A stretch of DNA of 64,000 nt, taken from contig NZ_CP081150.1 of assembly GCF_019665765.1 (NCBI RefSeq), positions 2,728,001-2,792,000 of the forward strand, given 5' to 3'. Shown here in pieces: positions 48,015 through 58,012 of this stretch. Under the pieces are notes generated by a model. The model was not told the DNA's origin. It was given only the letters and a program-made list of their open reading frames with translations, and did no database searches. The translations under genes and the position numbers were made by a program. This DNA is from Deefgea tanakiae. Lineage in GTDB: Bacteria; Pseudomonadota; Gammaproteobacteria; Burkholderiales; Chitinibacteraceae. Each line of letters opens with the position of its first letter. The stretch's first letter is position 1.

Positions 48015-48770
48015 ATGACTGGCTTTTACACTCTGTTTTACAAAGAAATCCTACGCTTTTGGAAAGTAGGTTTTCAAACGGTTGCCGCGCCCGTGCTGAC
48101 CGCGCTGATGTATCTATTGATTTTTGCGCACGTACTAGCAGCACACGTACAACCCTTTCCTGGCGTGAGTTATACCGCGTTTCTGATTCCCGGCTTGATG
48201 ATGATGAGCATGTTGCAAAATGCATTTGCCAATACCAGCTCCAGTATTATTCAATCCAAAGTGACCGGCAGTATCGTTTTTATCTTGCTGCCGCCGCTGT
48301 CACATTTCGAATTCTTCGCCGCTTATACCTTGGCGGCCATTGTGCGCGGCCTTGTTGTTGGCTCGGGGGTATTGCTTACTTCTTTATTATTCCCAATGCC
48401 TACGCCACAATACCCACTATGGATTTTTGTGTTCGCTTTTATCGGCTGCGGATTAATGGCGATTTTAGGGATGATTGCAGGTATTTGGGCTGAGAAATAC
48501 GATCAATTAGCCGCCTTTCAAAACTTCCTGATCATGCCGCTGACTTTTCTTTCTGGCGTGTTTTACTCCATCCACAGCCTACCGGTTTTCTGGCAAAACG
48601 TGTCTCACTTCAATCCTGTTTTTTATATGATTGATGGGTTTCGCTACGGATTTTTTGGCCAAAGCGATGTCAACCCTTGGCTTTCTTTGACTGTTGTCGG
48701 ATTTAGTTTACTTATTCTCGCCGCATTCGCGCTCAGTTTGATAAAATCTGGCTACAAAATTCGCCGTTAA
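48015..48770 (+). CDS. ABC-2 type permease, YadH-like
   Basis: A 251-residue inner-membrane permease of the ABC-2 family with six membrane segments. It begins TGFYTLFYKEILRFWKVGFQTVAAPVLTALMYLLIFAHVL and has YTAFLIPGLMMMSMLQNAFANTSSSIIQSKVTGS, then FLIMPLTFLSGVFYSIHSLPVFWQNVSHFNPVFYMIDGFRYGFFG, the conserved ABC-2 region. It pairs with the preceding ATPase. The substrate is unknown. Confidence 0.9.
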   Translation: MTGFYTLFYKEILRFWKVGFQTVAAPVLTALMYLLIFAHVLAAHVQPFPGVSYTAFLIPGLMMMSMLQNAFANTSSSIIQSKVTGSIVFILLPPLSHFEFFAAYTLAAIVRGLVVGSGVLLTSLLFPMPTPQYPLWIFVFAFIGCGLMAILGMIAGIWAEKYDQLAAFQNFLIMPLTFLSGVFYSIHSLPVFWQNVSHFNPVFYMIDGFRYGFFGQSDVNPWLSLTVVGFSLLILAAFALSLIKSGYKIRR

Positions 48771-48959
48771 CGGCATACGTAACACCAGCTTTGTCCACGT
48801 CAAGCAATTTGCCCGACGTAAATTCGTAGGTATTTAAATGTGCGCCTTATTAAGCATAGCCTATGACAAGATACCCATTGAAAACCAATTAGTGCGCTTG
48901 TTTCTCTGGTATTTTGTGGACGATTTTTTAGTGCGCAAACCCGCAACTTAGAAGACATC

Positions 48960-49202
48960 ATGACGCCAGAACAAGTACAAGCCCTCATCGCGCAAATTTT
49001 ACCGTGCGAACATCTCGACGTAGAAGGCGATGGCCATCATTTTTATGCCACGATTGTTTCCGAGCAATTTGCCGGCATGGGTTTATTGGCACGCCATCGC
49101 CTCATCAATGACGGCTTAAAGTCGTATATCGACTCAGGTGAATTACACGCCATTTCGATGCGCGCCACAGTAACCCCCGCAGAATTCGCGCAACGTCAAT
49201 GA
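48960..49202 (+). CDS. ibaG: BolA-family protein IbaG
   Basis: An 80-residue BolA-like protein. It has CEHLDVEGDGHHFYATIVSEQFAGMGLLARHRLINDGLKSYIDSGELHAISMRATVTPAEF, with the conserved histidines and the R-H-R-x-V/I-N pattern of the BolA class that binds Fe-S clusters with monothiol glutaredoxin. IbaG (YrbA) is the member next to murA in many proteobacteria. ATG at 48960. It overlaps the next small gene by ATGA. A 190-bp spacer separates it from the permease. Confidence 0.93.
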   Translation: MTPEQVQALIAQILPCEHLDVEGDGHHFYATIVSEQFAGMGLLARHRLINDGLKSYIDSGELHAISMRATVTPAEFAQRQ

Positions 49203-49381
49203 GCAAACCAGATAAGCGTTTCGATCTGTCGGCCATCGATGATCAAAAAGCGATTATCGAGCAGGCGAAAATTGACGCCCGCAAGCCGCAAGATCGCAGT
49301 GTTGGCCACATCGCCGCGCTCACGAATATTCCATGGCTGATCGGTATCGTCGCGGTCGTTTGGTGGACTTACTTCAAATAA
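49199..49381 (+). CDS. Small single-pass membrane protein
   Basis: A 60-residue protein of unknown function. A charged N-terminal part (SKPDKRFDLSAIDDQKAIIEQAKIDARKPQDRS) precedes one C-terminal membrane segment (IPWLIGIVAVVWWTYF). Its ATG overlaps the ibaG stop (ATGA), so it is translated with IbaG and precedes murA by 55 nt. It may be a small membrane adaptor, but I recognise no family. Confidence 0.6.
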   Translation: MSKPDKRFDLSAIDDQKAIIEQAKIDARKPQDRSVGHIAALTNIPWLIGIVAVVWWTYFK

Positions 49382-49388
49382 TTTAGAG

Positions 49389-50686
<1,298 letters not shown>

Positions 50687-50687
<1 letters not shown>

Positions 50688-51091
50688 TGTTAACGATTAA
50701 TCCAAAGCCCGCCGGTGAAGACAGTGATGGCAAACTCAAGCCCCCTAGCCAAGGAGAAAAAGCCGCTGCCGTGGTGATTCATCTGGCGGGGCTTTGCTGG
50801 CTGCCCTTGATTCCAATGCCGATTTTAGCGCTGATCATTCCATTTTTAGGCCTGCAATTTGCCCGTGTACACTCCGAATTTGTTGAGCAACACGCTATAC
50901 AAGCTGCGAACTTTCAAATGCTGATGGGCTGCTTTTACGCATTATCTTTGCTCGCGGGGATCTTCTTTAACACCGCCTTATTTGTTTGGTGGATGGCGAT
51001 TGGTGCCGCGCTGTTTGCCGTTTGGGAAGCCGCCAAAGCGATGAATGGCTGGCAGTCGAAGTATCCGGCAAGTATTAAATTATTTAAATAA
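50687..51091 (+). CDS. DUF4870/Tic20-like membrane protein
   Basis: A 134-residue membrane protein with three hydrophobic segments: [42 protein letters not shown] and [17 protein letters not shown]. The DUF4870 pattern of a first helix followed by [16 protein letters not shown] is present. Its ATG overlaps the murA stop (TAATG). Function is unknown; family members are common but uncharacterised. Confidence 0.72.
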
Positions 51092-51129
51092 GCTGTGGCA
51101 CGCCATTGGCGTGCATTACTGGAAACAAC

Positions 51130-51777
51130 ATGATTACCATTGCTTTATCCAAAGGCCGGATTTTCGAAGAAACGCTGCCACTGTTAGCTGCAGCTGGCAT
51201 CGTGCCGAGCGAAGCGCCAGAGAGCACACGCAAACTGATCATTGGCACCAATCAACCCGATGTTCAACTGATTATTGTGCGCGCGTCAGACGTACCGACC
51301 TATGTGCAATACGGCGCAGCTGATTTAGGCGTTGCTGGCAAAGACGTATTGATCGAGCACGGCGGCCAAGGTCTGTATCAACCACTGGATCTTGAAATCG
51401 CTAAATGCAGTTTGATGGTCGCGGTACAAAATGGCTTTGATTACGAAGGCGCAGTCAAACAAGGCGCTCGTCTACGCATCGCCACCAAATACACCGAACA
51501 AGCCAAAGAGCATTTTGCCAGCAAAGGCGTGTATGTTGATTTGATCAAGCTATATGGCTCGATGGAACTCGCACCATTGGTGGGCCTAGCCGATGCGATT
51601 GTTGACTTGGTTTCTACTGGCGGCACGCTCAAAGCCAATAATCTGGTCGCAGTTGAACATATCCGTGATATTTCTAGCCGCTTAGTGATTAATCAATCCG
51701 CGCTCAAACTCAAGCACGAGCGTTTACAACCGATGATTGATGCATTCAGCGCGACTGTTGCCAATCGCCAAGCGTAA
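51130..51777 (+). CDS. hisG: ATP phosphoribosyltransferase (short form)
   Basis: Catalyses the first step of histidine biosynthesis. The 215-residue length is that of the short HisG_S form, which needs the regulatory HisZ subunit; hisZ is not in this window. It begins [23 protein letters not shown] and has [25 protein letters not shown] and [32 protein letters not shown], the PRPP-binding region. ATG 51130 matches homologues. It overlaps the following channel gene by TAATG. Confidence 0.96.
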   Translation: MITIALSKGRIFEETLPLLAAAGIVPSEAPESTRKLIIGTNQPDVQLIIVRASDVPTYVQYGAADLGVAGKDVLIEHGGQGLYQPLDLEIAKCSLMVAVQNGFDYEGAVKQGARLRIATKYTEQAKEHFASKGVYVDLIKLYGSMELAPLVGLADAIVDLVSTGGTLKANNLVAVEHIRDISSRLVINQSALKLKHERLQPMIDAFSATVANRQA

Positions 51778-52277
51778 TGTCGCTTAAAGATATTCGCTGG
51801 CGGCATGTTCCCCTCTATACCTTGCTGTTCATGTTCTTGTGGCCGTTGCTAATACGGTTTGAAATACTCGATCATGGCTCAGAGACGATGTATTGGTTTA
51901 TTGCCGCCACCTATCTTAATTATTTGGCGTTTATTTTCAGCATTGCTTATGGGCAACGGATGCAAGAAGGCCTGCATCCGGCACAAGCCGTGTGGCTGTT
52001 TTTATTGAGCAATATGCTACTGATTCTTACTTTTGCTGCCGGTTGGCAAATGTTTGACGTGTACGGCACCAGTGATGGCTGCAGCAATAACACTAATTTC
52101 TTAGATTCCCTGTATTTTTCAGCCACCATCTTTGCAACCGTAGGCTTTGGAGACTTTTTGCCCTGCAATGCCGATGGTAAATTGCTGTTTATTGCCGAGT
52201 CGCTGATCGGCTCAACTCATTTTGGGATTTTTATTACGCTGGTTTTTAGCCGCGTAATTTTCCCAAATAAAACCTAA
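51777..52277 (+). CDS. Two-TM potassium channel family protein
   Basis: A 166-residue membrane protein. Four hydrophobic segments precede the pore: [17 protein letters not shown] contains the selectivity filter TVGFGD (residues 121-126), and [15 protein letters not shown] is the last helix. There is no RCK or cyclic-nucleotide domain, so it is a small KcsA/ion_trans_2-like channel. Its ATG overlaps the hisG stop (TAATG), which places it inside the histidine gene group. Conducted ion is inferred from the filter. Confidence 0.85.
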   Translation: MSLKDIRWRHVPLYTLLFMFLWPLLIRFEILDHGSETMYWFIAATYLNYLAFIFSIAYGQRMQEGLHPAQAVWLFLLSNMLLILTFAAGWQMFDVYGTSDGCSNNTNFLDSLYFSATIFATVGFGDFLPCNADGKLLFIAESLIGSTHFGIFITLVFSRVIFPNKT

Positions 52278-52303
52278 ACTGCTTCACGCCACAAGGAGCC
52301 CCA

Positions 52304-52834
52304 ATGTCTGTCACGTCTCGCTCAAAACCAAAATCAAATCTGCTGGCGAAAATCATATTCGGCAGTCGCTGGCTACAATTACCCATTTACTTAGGCTTGA
52401 TCATTGTTCAAGGCGTCTATGCCTACAAATTCTTGGCTGGCCTCGTACGGATGCTGAGCAACCTCACCACGATGTCAGAAACTGATGTCATGCTGGCCGT
52501 TCTCGGCTTGATTGATGTAGTGATGATTGCCAATTTACTGTTGATGGTGACGATGGGCGGCTACGAGACCTTTGTTTCTCGCCTCAATATCGATGACGAT
52601 CCCGATCAACCCGAATGGCTTGATCATGTGAATGCGACCGTACTTAAAGTCAAACTGTCGATGGCGATTATTAGTATTTCCTCGATTCATTTATTACAAA
52701 CATTCATTAATGCAGCACAGATTCCAGAAGCCACCATGAAATGGCAAGTGATTATCCACGTGACCTTCCTGATCTCCGCTGCGGCCTTAGCTTATACCGA
52801 CAAGCTACTTCACTCTGTTTCGAACCCACATTGA
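52304..52834 (+). CDS. UPF0114/YqhA-like membrane protein
   Basis: A 176-residue inner-membrane protein of the UPF0114 (YqhA) family. It has [60 protein letters not shown] and [25 protein letters not shown], with four membrane segments. The [10 protein letters not shown] loop is conserved in the family. It follows the channel gene by 27 nt. Function is unknown. Confidence 0.87.
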   Translation: MSVTSRSKPKSNLLAKIIFGSRWLQLPIYLGLIIVQGVYAYKFLAGLVRMLSNLTTMSETDVMLAVLGLIDVVMIANLLLMVTMGGYETFVSRLNIDDDPDQPEWLDHVNATVLKVKLSMAIISISSIHLLQTFINAAQIPEATMKWQVIIHVTFLISAAALAYTDKLLHSVSNPH

Positions 52835-52842
52835 TATAGCAT

Positions 52843-52887
52843 GTATATGCTCACGGTATTTAATAAAATTAGGCCGTGAGCATATAC
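52843..52887. terminator. Perfect 14-bp hairpin after yqhA-like gene
   Basis: GTATATGCTCACGG (52843-52856) pairs perfectly with CCGTGAGCATATAC (52874-52887) around an AT-rich 17-nt loop. There is no strong T-run, but it lies 8 nt after the stop and is likely to end the hisG-channel-yqhA transcript. Confidence 0.6.
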
Positions 52888-53041
52888 CCAGAGTATTTAT
52901 AGTTTTCATTCACTAGAGAAAAACAGATTCGTTTTATTAATTTGGAACACTCTAGCGTAGTAAAAAAACACCTTCTTAGTATCAGCCACATAGCGTTCTG
53001 CTACAGGCGATTTGCCGCGCAAATACAGTCGTAAGTCAGGG

Positions 53042-53047
53042 TATAAT
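53042..53047 (+). promoter_or_regulatory. Candidate -10 box for hisD
   Basis: A consensus TATAAT lies 33 nt before the preferred hisD start. No good -35 is seen at 16-18 nt spacing; TTGCCG at 53012 is too far. If it is the -10, transcription would start near 53054, after the in-frame ATG at 53050, which favours the ATG at 53080. Confidence 0.35.
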
Positions 53048-53079
53048 CAATGCAATTCTTATTGCTTTGGGTCTACGCC

Positions 53080-54372
53080 ATGATTCGCCGTCTTGATTCC
53101 TCTTCGAACAATTTTCAATCTGAACTCACCGCATTGCTGGCGTTTGAAACCTCGCAAGATCCACAAGTTGACGTGCGCGTTGCTGCCATTTTGGCCGACG
53201 TGAAAGCACGTGGCGATGCGGCGGTGATTGAATACACGAATCAGTTTGACGGCACATCCGCGCAAAACATGGCTGATCTTGAGCTGACCCAAGACGAACT
53301 CAAAGCCGCCTTCGAGCGCTTGCCAGCCGAACAAGCAGCCGCACTGCAAGCCGCAGCCGCCCGCGTGCGTAGCTTCCATGAAAAACAAGTAATGCAATCG
53401 TGGACGTACGAAGACGAAGACGGCACGATGCTCGGCCAACAAGTCACCGCGCTCGATCGCGTTGGGATTTATGTGCCGGGCGGCAAAGCCACTTATCCTT
53501 CTTCAGTACTGATGAATGCGATTCCAGCGCACGTAGCGGGAGTCAAAGAAATCATCATGGTCGTACCTACACCGCGTGGCGAACGCAACGATATGGTGCT
53601 CGGTGCTGCCTACGTGGCAGGTGTCAGCCGCGCATTCACCATCGGCGGCGCGCAAGCCGTCGGTGCATTGGCATTTGGTACTGCAACGATTCCGCAAGTC
53701 GATAAAATCACTGGACCTGGCAATGCCTATGTTGCCGCGGCAAAACGCGCGGTATTTGGCATCGTTGGCATTGATATGGTCGCTGGCCCATCGGAAATTC
53801 TGGTCGTTGCAGATGGCACGACACCGGCTGACTGGGTGGCGATGGATTTATTTAGCCAAGCTGAACACGATGAAATTGCGCAATCGATTTTGCTCTGTAC
53901 GGATGCTGCCTATTTGGCTGAAGTCGAAGCCAGCATCGAAAAACTGCTGCCTACCCAACCGCGCAAAGACATTATCAGCGCATCGCTTGCTAATCGTGGC
54001 GCCTTGATTCTGGTAAAAGACTTGGCCGAGGCGTGTGAAATCGCTAATTACATCGCACCTGAGCACATGGAATTGTCGGTTAGCGATCCTGATGCGTTAT
54101 TGCCGCTGATTCGTCATGCCGGTGCGATTTTTATGGGGCAATTTACATCGGAAAGTTTGGGTGATTACTGCGCTGGCCCAAACCACGTGTTGCCAACCGC
54201 ACGCAGCGCACGGTTCTCCAGCCCGCTCGGTGTGTATGACTTCCAAAAACGCTCGAGTTTGATCAAAGTTTCACAAGCTGGCGCGCAAAAATTAGGCAAA
54301 ATTGCCAGTGTGTTGGCGCATGGTGAAGGCCTCACGGCACATGCGAATGCCGCTGAATTTCGCCTCAAGTAA
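53080..54372 (+). CDS. hisD: Histidinol dehydrogenase
   Basis: Zinc enzyme that carries out the last two oxidations of histidine biosynthesis. The 430-residue protein has [63 protein letters not shown] (zinc ligands Gln and His), PEHMELSV and [16 protein letters not shown] chose ATG 53080 (start [12 protein letters not shown]), which gives a normal family length and lies after the TATAAT box; an ATG ten codons earlier is possible. A strong terminator follows. The genes between hisG and hisD are unrelated to histidine. Confidence 0.95.
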   Translation: MIRRLDSSSNNFQSELTALLAFETSQDPQVDVRVAAILADVKARGDAAVIEYTNQFDGTSAQNMADLELTQDELKAAFERLPAEQAAALQAAAARVRSFHEKQVMQSWTYEDEDGTMLGQQVTALDRVGIYVPGGKATYPSSVLMNAIPAHVAGVKEIIMVVPTPRGERNDMVLGAAYVAGVSRAFTIGGAQAVGALAFGTATIPQVDKITGPGNAYVAAAKRAVFGIVGIDMVAGPSEILVVADGTTPADWVAMDLFSQAEHDEIAQSILLCTDAAYLAEVEASIEKLLPTQPRKDIISASLANRGALILVKDLAEACEIANYIAPEHMELSVSDPDALLPLIRHAGAIFMGQFTSESLGDYCAGPNHVLPTARSARFSSPLGVYDFQKRSSLIKVSQAGAQKLGKIASVLAHGEGLTAHANAAEFRLK

Positions 54373-54395
54373 TCACCGATATATTAATCCAATGA

Positions 54396-54421
54396 AAAAC
54401 CCGCTGCGAAGCGGGTTTTTA
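54396..54421 (+). terminator. hisD terminator
   Basis: AAAACCCGC and GCGGGTTTTTA form a stem with a TGCGAA loop and a T-run, 23 nt after the hisD stop. Confidence 0.88.
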
Positions 54422-54444
54422 TGTATTGCTACGTAGGCAATACA
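54422..54444. repeat. TATTGC palindrome
   Basis: TGTATTGCTACGTAGGCAATACA is nearly perfectly self-complementary. It follows the hisD terminator directly and shares its TATTGCT core with hairpins at 20565-20609 and 59185-59206. Confidence 0.55.
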
Positions 54445-54470
54445 ATTTAAAGCCTTGAAAGACATACTCG

Positions 54471-55502
54471 TCACAACAGCAACGCACTCAGCCCTGCCAC
54501 ATTCGGCATCATCTGCGGATTCATCGCCGAATTTAAATCTAATTGAATAAAATTGGCTTTACGCGCATATTCATCGGCGAGTTCGATGCGCCCAGAAACT
54601 CGCGCATAGTGCTCGGCCTGCTCTGACATGCGAAGCTCTAAATGACGAAAGCCATCTTGATGCGCAATCGTTAGAGCACGCTCCACGACATCGAGCGCAC
54701 GCACACACTGCGAAGGGTCGATTGCAATTAACTTGGCCCACACCCCCAATAAATTAACTTCGGCCCAATGATACGGTGTGCTCGCAACGATCAATAAACC
54801 GTCTTCAATCAGACATTCTGCAGCCATCAGATGACCATCAGCTAATTCAATTTCAGCCAAGCGATAGGAACAGGTGGCGGCGTAGTGGGGAAGATGGTGC
54901 TGCAAACACAAGGTCAATGCGTCACGCAGCAAGGCTTTCGCGGCAATCGAGTCAGCCACCTTTTGCAGATTCACCGCCCAATTGATTTTGGCTTTCACCA
55001 ATAAGAATACATCGCCAAAATCGATCAGAAGATTATGTGCCGCCGCATGCATTTGCACCGCTAAGTGATTATCCCCACCCGCATCACATATCTGCCCCAA
55101 GCCCATTAAGGCTAAACTACGCGTTTTGAGTAGTTCGGGTTGGTTTTGACACAACTCAACACATTGCTGCCAATGCTCAAGTGCCTGCGGATAACAGGCT
55201 TGCGTGTAATAACAGCGCCCAATCTGCTCTAGGATTTCGGGGATACGCTGAGTTTGTTTGAATTCTTCGGCAAAAACCAAGGCTTCTGAAAGATGACTAA
55301 TGGCATTAGTTAAATCTCCGAGCTGGTCTTCAATCTGAGAAAGCTGCAAGGCGCCATCAATAAAGGCGCTAATATCGAATGCGCGACGTGCGTCATCGAG
55401 CAAAGCTAAACATTGAGTACGTGATCTGACCGGCGATGTGAACATCTCGGTTTTATTCTGTACCAATAAATGCTGCCGGTACTCTTGCCTGCTTAGTGGC
55501 AT
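54471..55502 (-). CDS. Tetratricopeptide-repeat protein (copy 1)
   Basis: A 343-residue soluble protein made of helical TPR-like repeats of about 40 residues; LSQIEDQLGDLTNAISHLSEALVFAEEF, PEILEQIGRCYYTQACYPQALEHWQQCVELC and LALMGLGQICDAGGDNHLAVQMHAAAH show the pattern. No signal peptide or catalytic domain is attached. It is roughly half identical by eye to the next gene over about 290 residues, so the pair arose by duplication. Similar TPR arrays stand before GGDEF domains in some Neisseriales proteins, so it may be a ligand- or partner-binding module that has lost or never had an output domain. Confidence 0.72.
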   Translation of the reverse strand: MPLSRQEYRQHLLVQNKTEMFTSPVRSRTQCLALLDDARRAFDISAFIDGALQLSQIEDQLGDLTNAISHLSEALVFAEEFKQTQRIPEILEQIGRCYYTQACYPQALEHWQQCVELCQNQPELLKTRSLALMGLGQICDAGGDNHLAVQMHAAAHNLLIDFGDVFLLVKAKINWAVNLQKVADSIAAKALLRDALTLCLQHHLPHYAATCSYRLAEIELADGHLMAAECLIEDGLLIVASTPYHWAEVNLLGVWAKLIAIDPSQCVRALDVVERALTIAHQDGFRHLELRMSEQAEHYARVSGRIELADEYARKANFIQLDLNSAMNPQMMPNVAGLSALLL

Positions 55503-55617
55503 CTCTGCGGTTATCCATTCAAATCGATGTTGCGAGCTAGGTGTCTACAATTGAAGAGCTTAACTTTTTATTACACAGTTAAGCAGCCCAGCCAGACAGC
55601 GTAAGATAATAGCAAGT

Positions 55618-56646
55618 CTAGGCAATTAAATCACGTAACATATTCAAATTGAGACCACTCGGTTGTGTTATTTCCGTATGCAAGTGCACGCTTAAAAAAT
55701 CAATCTTACGTTGATACTCATCCGCGACCTCATCAAGCCCTTGGAGCCGAGCATATTGCGCCGCCTGTTGACTCAAACGAAACACCAAATGTCGTAAACC
55801 ATCTTCCTCTGCAATACTTAAACCCCGTTTGACAATATCAAGTGCCTGCTCGCAACGCCCTAATTGAAAACTTAACTCAGCCCAAAGTGCGAGTAAATTC
55901 ACCTCACACCAATGGTATGGCGTCGTCGTTACCATCATCACCCCTTCCTCGATCAGCTGCTCAGCCACGGTCATTTCATTCAAACTCATCGCAATTTCAG
56001 CGAGGCGAAATTGGCATTCTGCAGCATGGTGCGGTAGATCATGCGCCAAACTCAAACGAAGTGATTCTTGCAAAATCTCACGAGACTCTTCAGACAAGCC
56101 AATTTTTTGTAAATTCACGGCCCAGTTTATTTTGGCCATCGTGAGCAAGAATTGATTATTAATTGTCAGTAATAGCGAATGCGCAATCTGATGCAACTGG
56201 ATTGCCTGCGTGTGTTCGCCACTTACGTCACAAATTTGACCCAAGCCCATTAAAGCTAAAGCACGTGTTTCAAGAAAATTCAATTGGTTACCACACAGCA
56301 AGGCACACTGATGCCAGTAGTCCAAAGCTTGTGGGTAATTGGCTTGCGAGTAGTAACAACGGCCAATTTGTTCAAGTAACTGGGGAGTTTGTTGGGCTTG
56401 TTTAAATTCCTCGGCAAAAACCAAAGCCTCCGAAAGAACAACAATGGCTTGCGGCAAATCACCCAATTGATCTTCGATTAATGAAAATTGTAAGGAGGCA
56501 GAGATAAAAGTTGATGCGTCAAAGTTTTTACGTGCCCGCGCCAGCAGCAGCGCACATTTTTGCTTCGCCAGCACTGGCTCAGTAAAAATGAGTCGCTCAA
56601 TTTCAGCCAATTCCGAACAGTGAATAGCAGACTTGACGGCATTCAT
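55618..56646 (-). CDS. Tetratricopeptide-repeat protein (copy 2)
   Basis: A 342-residue paralogue of the gene that follows it. Shared blocks include EDQLGDLPQAIVVLSEALVFAEEFKQ, LEQIGRCYYSQANYPQALDYWHQC, LALMGLGQICD, AKINWAVNLQKIG and TPYHWCEVNLLALWAEL. It is all-helical TPR structure with no enzyme domain. I took ATG 56646; a TTG four codons upstream is equally possible since neither has a clear Shine-Dalgarno. The two genes are in tandem with 115 bp between them and no other partner. Confidence 0.7.
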   Translation of the reverse strand: MNAVKSAIHCSELAEIERLIFTEPVLAKQKCALLLARARKNFDASTFISASLQFSLIEDQLGDLPQAIVVLSEALVFAEEFKQAQQTPQLLEQIGRCYYSQANYPQALDYWHQCALLCGNQLNFLETRALALMGLGQICDVSGEHTQAIQLHQIAHSLLLTINNQFLLTMAKINWAVNLQKIGLSEESREILQESLRLSLAHDLPHHAAECQFRLAEIAMSLNEMTVAEQLIEEGVMMVTTTPYHWCEVNLLALWAELSFQLGRCEQALDIVKRGLSIAEEDGLRHLVFRLSQQAAQYARLQGLDEVADEYQRKIDFLSVHLHTEITQPSGLNLNMLRDLIA

Positions 56647-57058
56647 CTCTAAATTCAATTCAATACTTAAAGATTAAGCATAAACAGCATTTTGCCTTGC
56701 TCCAAGGAGATAAAGCCAGAAGGCAAAATTAAACGCCTTTTTATTCCGATTCGAGGAACATTTCGGCAAATACATTTATCAAGGCAGCGGCATAACCATC
56801 GGAGCCTTCAATGTGTGCGACCGTGCTACTCTGGCAGAAAGATCTGCATCTTCGAGATGCCTGCTGAATTGAGGCTCCCAAGTTAGTTAAGGTTTTGTGC
56901 ATTATTGGACCTCATCCATCGTATAAACCTCTAAGAAGCTAACTTCAAATGATCGCAGCACAATTTGCTATAGAAATTCGCTACGCAGTTAAAATAAATT
57001 GAGCCATGCAGTTGGCAAGCCAAACGTAGTTATTCCTATCACATATGGATTTAATTCA
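56647..57058. other. Intergenic region before the polysaccharide deacetylase
   Basis: A 412-bp spacer between the divergent TPR pair and the deacetylase gene. It holds a perfect 10-bp inverted repeat, ATTTTGCCTT (56689-56698) and AAGGCAAAAT (56720-56729), close to the TPR start, which could be an operator or leader hairpin. The rest shows no gene and no recognised RNA. Confidence 0.5.
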
Positions 57059-57877
57059 ATGCTAATGAAAACCTCTATCATCATTGCAGGTCTGGTTTGG
57101 ATGACTACGCAAGCCATTGCACAAAGCCCACCCCGTTTAAGAACGCCTTTTGTTGAAGGTTGGGATCAAGTGCCGCCAGCCAAACTGGCGCAGCAGGCTA
57201 GCGACTTTCCGCAGAGCTTTTTTTTAGAAGGGCCGGGCGAGCGAAAAGAAATCGCATTTACTTTTGATGATGGCCCCAGTGCGGATACCGCCGCTTTACT
57301 CGACTTACTCAAAAAAGAAAACGTTAAAGCGACTTTTTTTTGGCAAGGGAGTCAAATCGAGAAATTCCCAGAATTGGCTCGGCGTGCCTACGAAGAGGGT
57401 CACACACTCGCCAATCATAGTTACAACCATCCACGATTGATTCCATTAGAGGGCGAAAATCAATGGTGGAAGCAACAAATCGAGAAAACACAGAATGTTT
57501 ATCAAAATATATTGGGCTTTCAGCCCAGTATGATGCGCCCGCCGTATGGGTTTATCAGCGGCAGCCAAATTCAGTTTTTGCAGCAAAAAAAGATGTATGC
57601 GATTTTATGGTCGGTCGATACTGCTGATTGGTATCACACGCACAAAAATGGTTTCGATGAGATTGCGGCGAGCAAGATTGTTAACGTTGTTCAAGACTAT
57701 ATCCACCCAGAAGCGATTGTCTTAATGCACGATTCTGGCGGCCGTGGCCGTAAACCGACCATCATGGCCGTGGCGCAGTTGATTCCTGAATTAAAAAAGC
57801 AAGGCTATCGTTTTACGACGGTTGACCAGCTACTCAATATTCCAGCTCAGCTCAAACTAGTAAAGACTGAGAAGTAA
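57059..57877 (+). CDS. Secreted polysaccharide deacetylase
   Basis: A 272-residue exported enzyme of the NodB/CE4 family that removes N- or O-acetyl groups from a polysaccharide such as chitin, peptidoglycan or poly-GlcNAc. The signal peptide ends near TTQAIAQS. All five motifs are present: TFDDG (Asp70 and Asp71), HSYNH (His120, His124), RPPYG (160-164), VDTADW and VLMHDSG (His224). The two ATGs at 57059 and 57065 are both possible starts. The substrate is not known; chitin metabolism is plausible in this group, which is an inference. Confidence 0.88.
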   Translation: MLMKTSIIIAGLVWMTTQAIAQSPPRLRTPFVEGWDQVPPAKLAQQASDFPQSFFLEGPGERKEIAFTFDDGPSADTAALLDLLKKENVKATFFWQGSQIEKFPELARRAYEEGHTLANHSYNHPRLIPLEGENQWWKQQIEKTQNVYQNILGFQPSMMRPPYGFISGSQIQFLQQKKMYAILWSVDTADWYHTHKNGFDEIAASKIVNVVQDYIHPEAIVLMHDSGGRGRKPTIMAVAQLIPELKKQGYRFTTVDQLLNIPAQLKLVKTEK

Positions 57878-58012
57878 TTGGATAGTATATCCATCAAGAC
57901 ATTGATTAAATTGGCACAGAAATGAATACCTAGCACAAGCAAACATTGAAAGTTTGATTTATGCAAATTATGCTAATCTGCGCAAAACCATCTGAGTCGC
58001 GGGAAACACTGT

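Noticed and set aside
47069-48770. YadGH-like transporter next to mla as a novel system
   Set aside because: This neighbourhood (mlaA-ABC-ABC2-ibaG-murA) is familiar from other betaproteobacteria, so it is not new.
48771-48959. Possible regulatory RNA between the YadH-like permease and ibaG
   Set aside because: No stable stem or known RNA motif could be drawn; probably just the ibaG promoter region.
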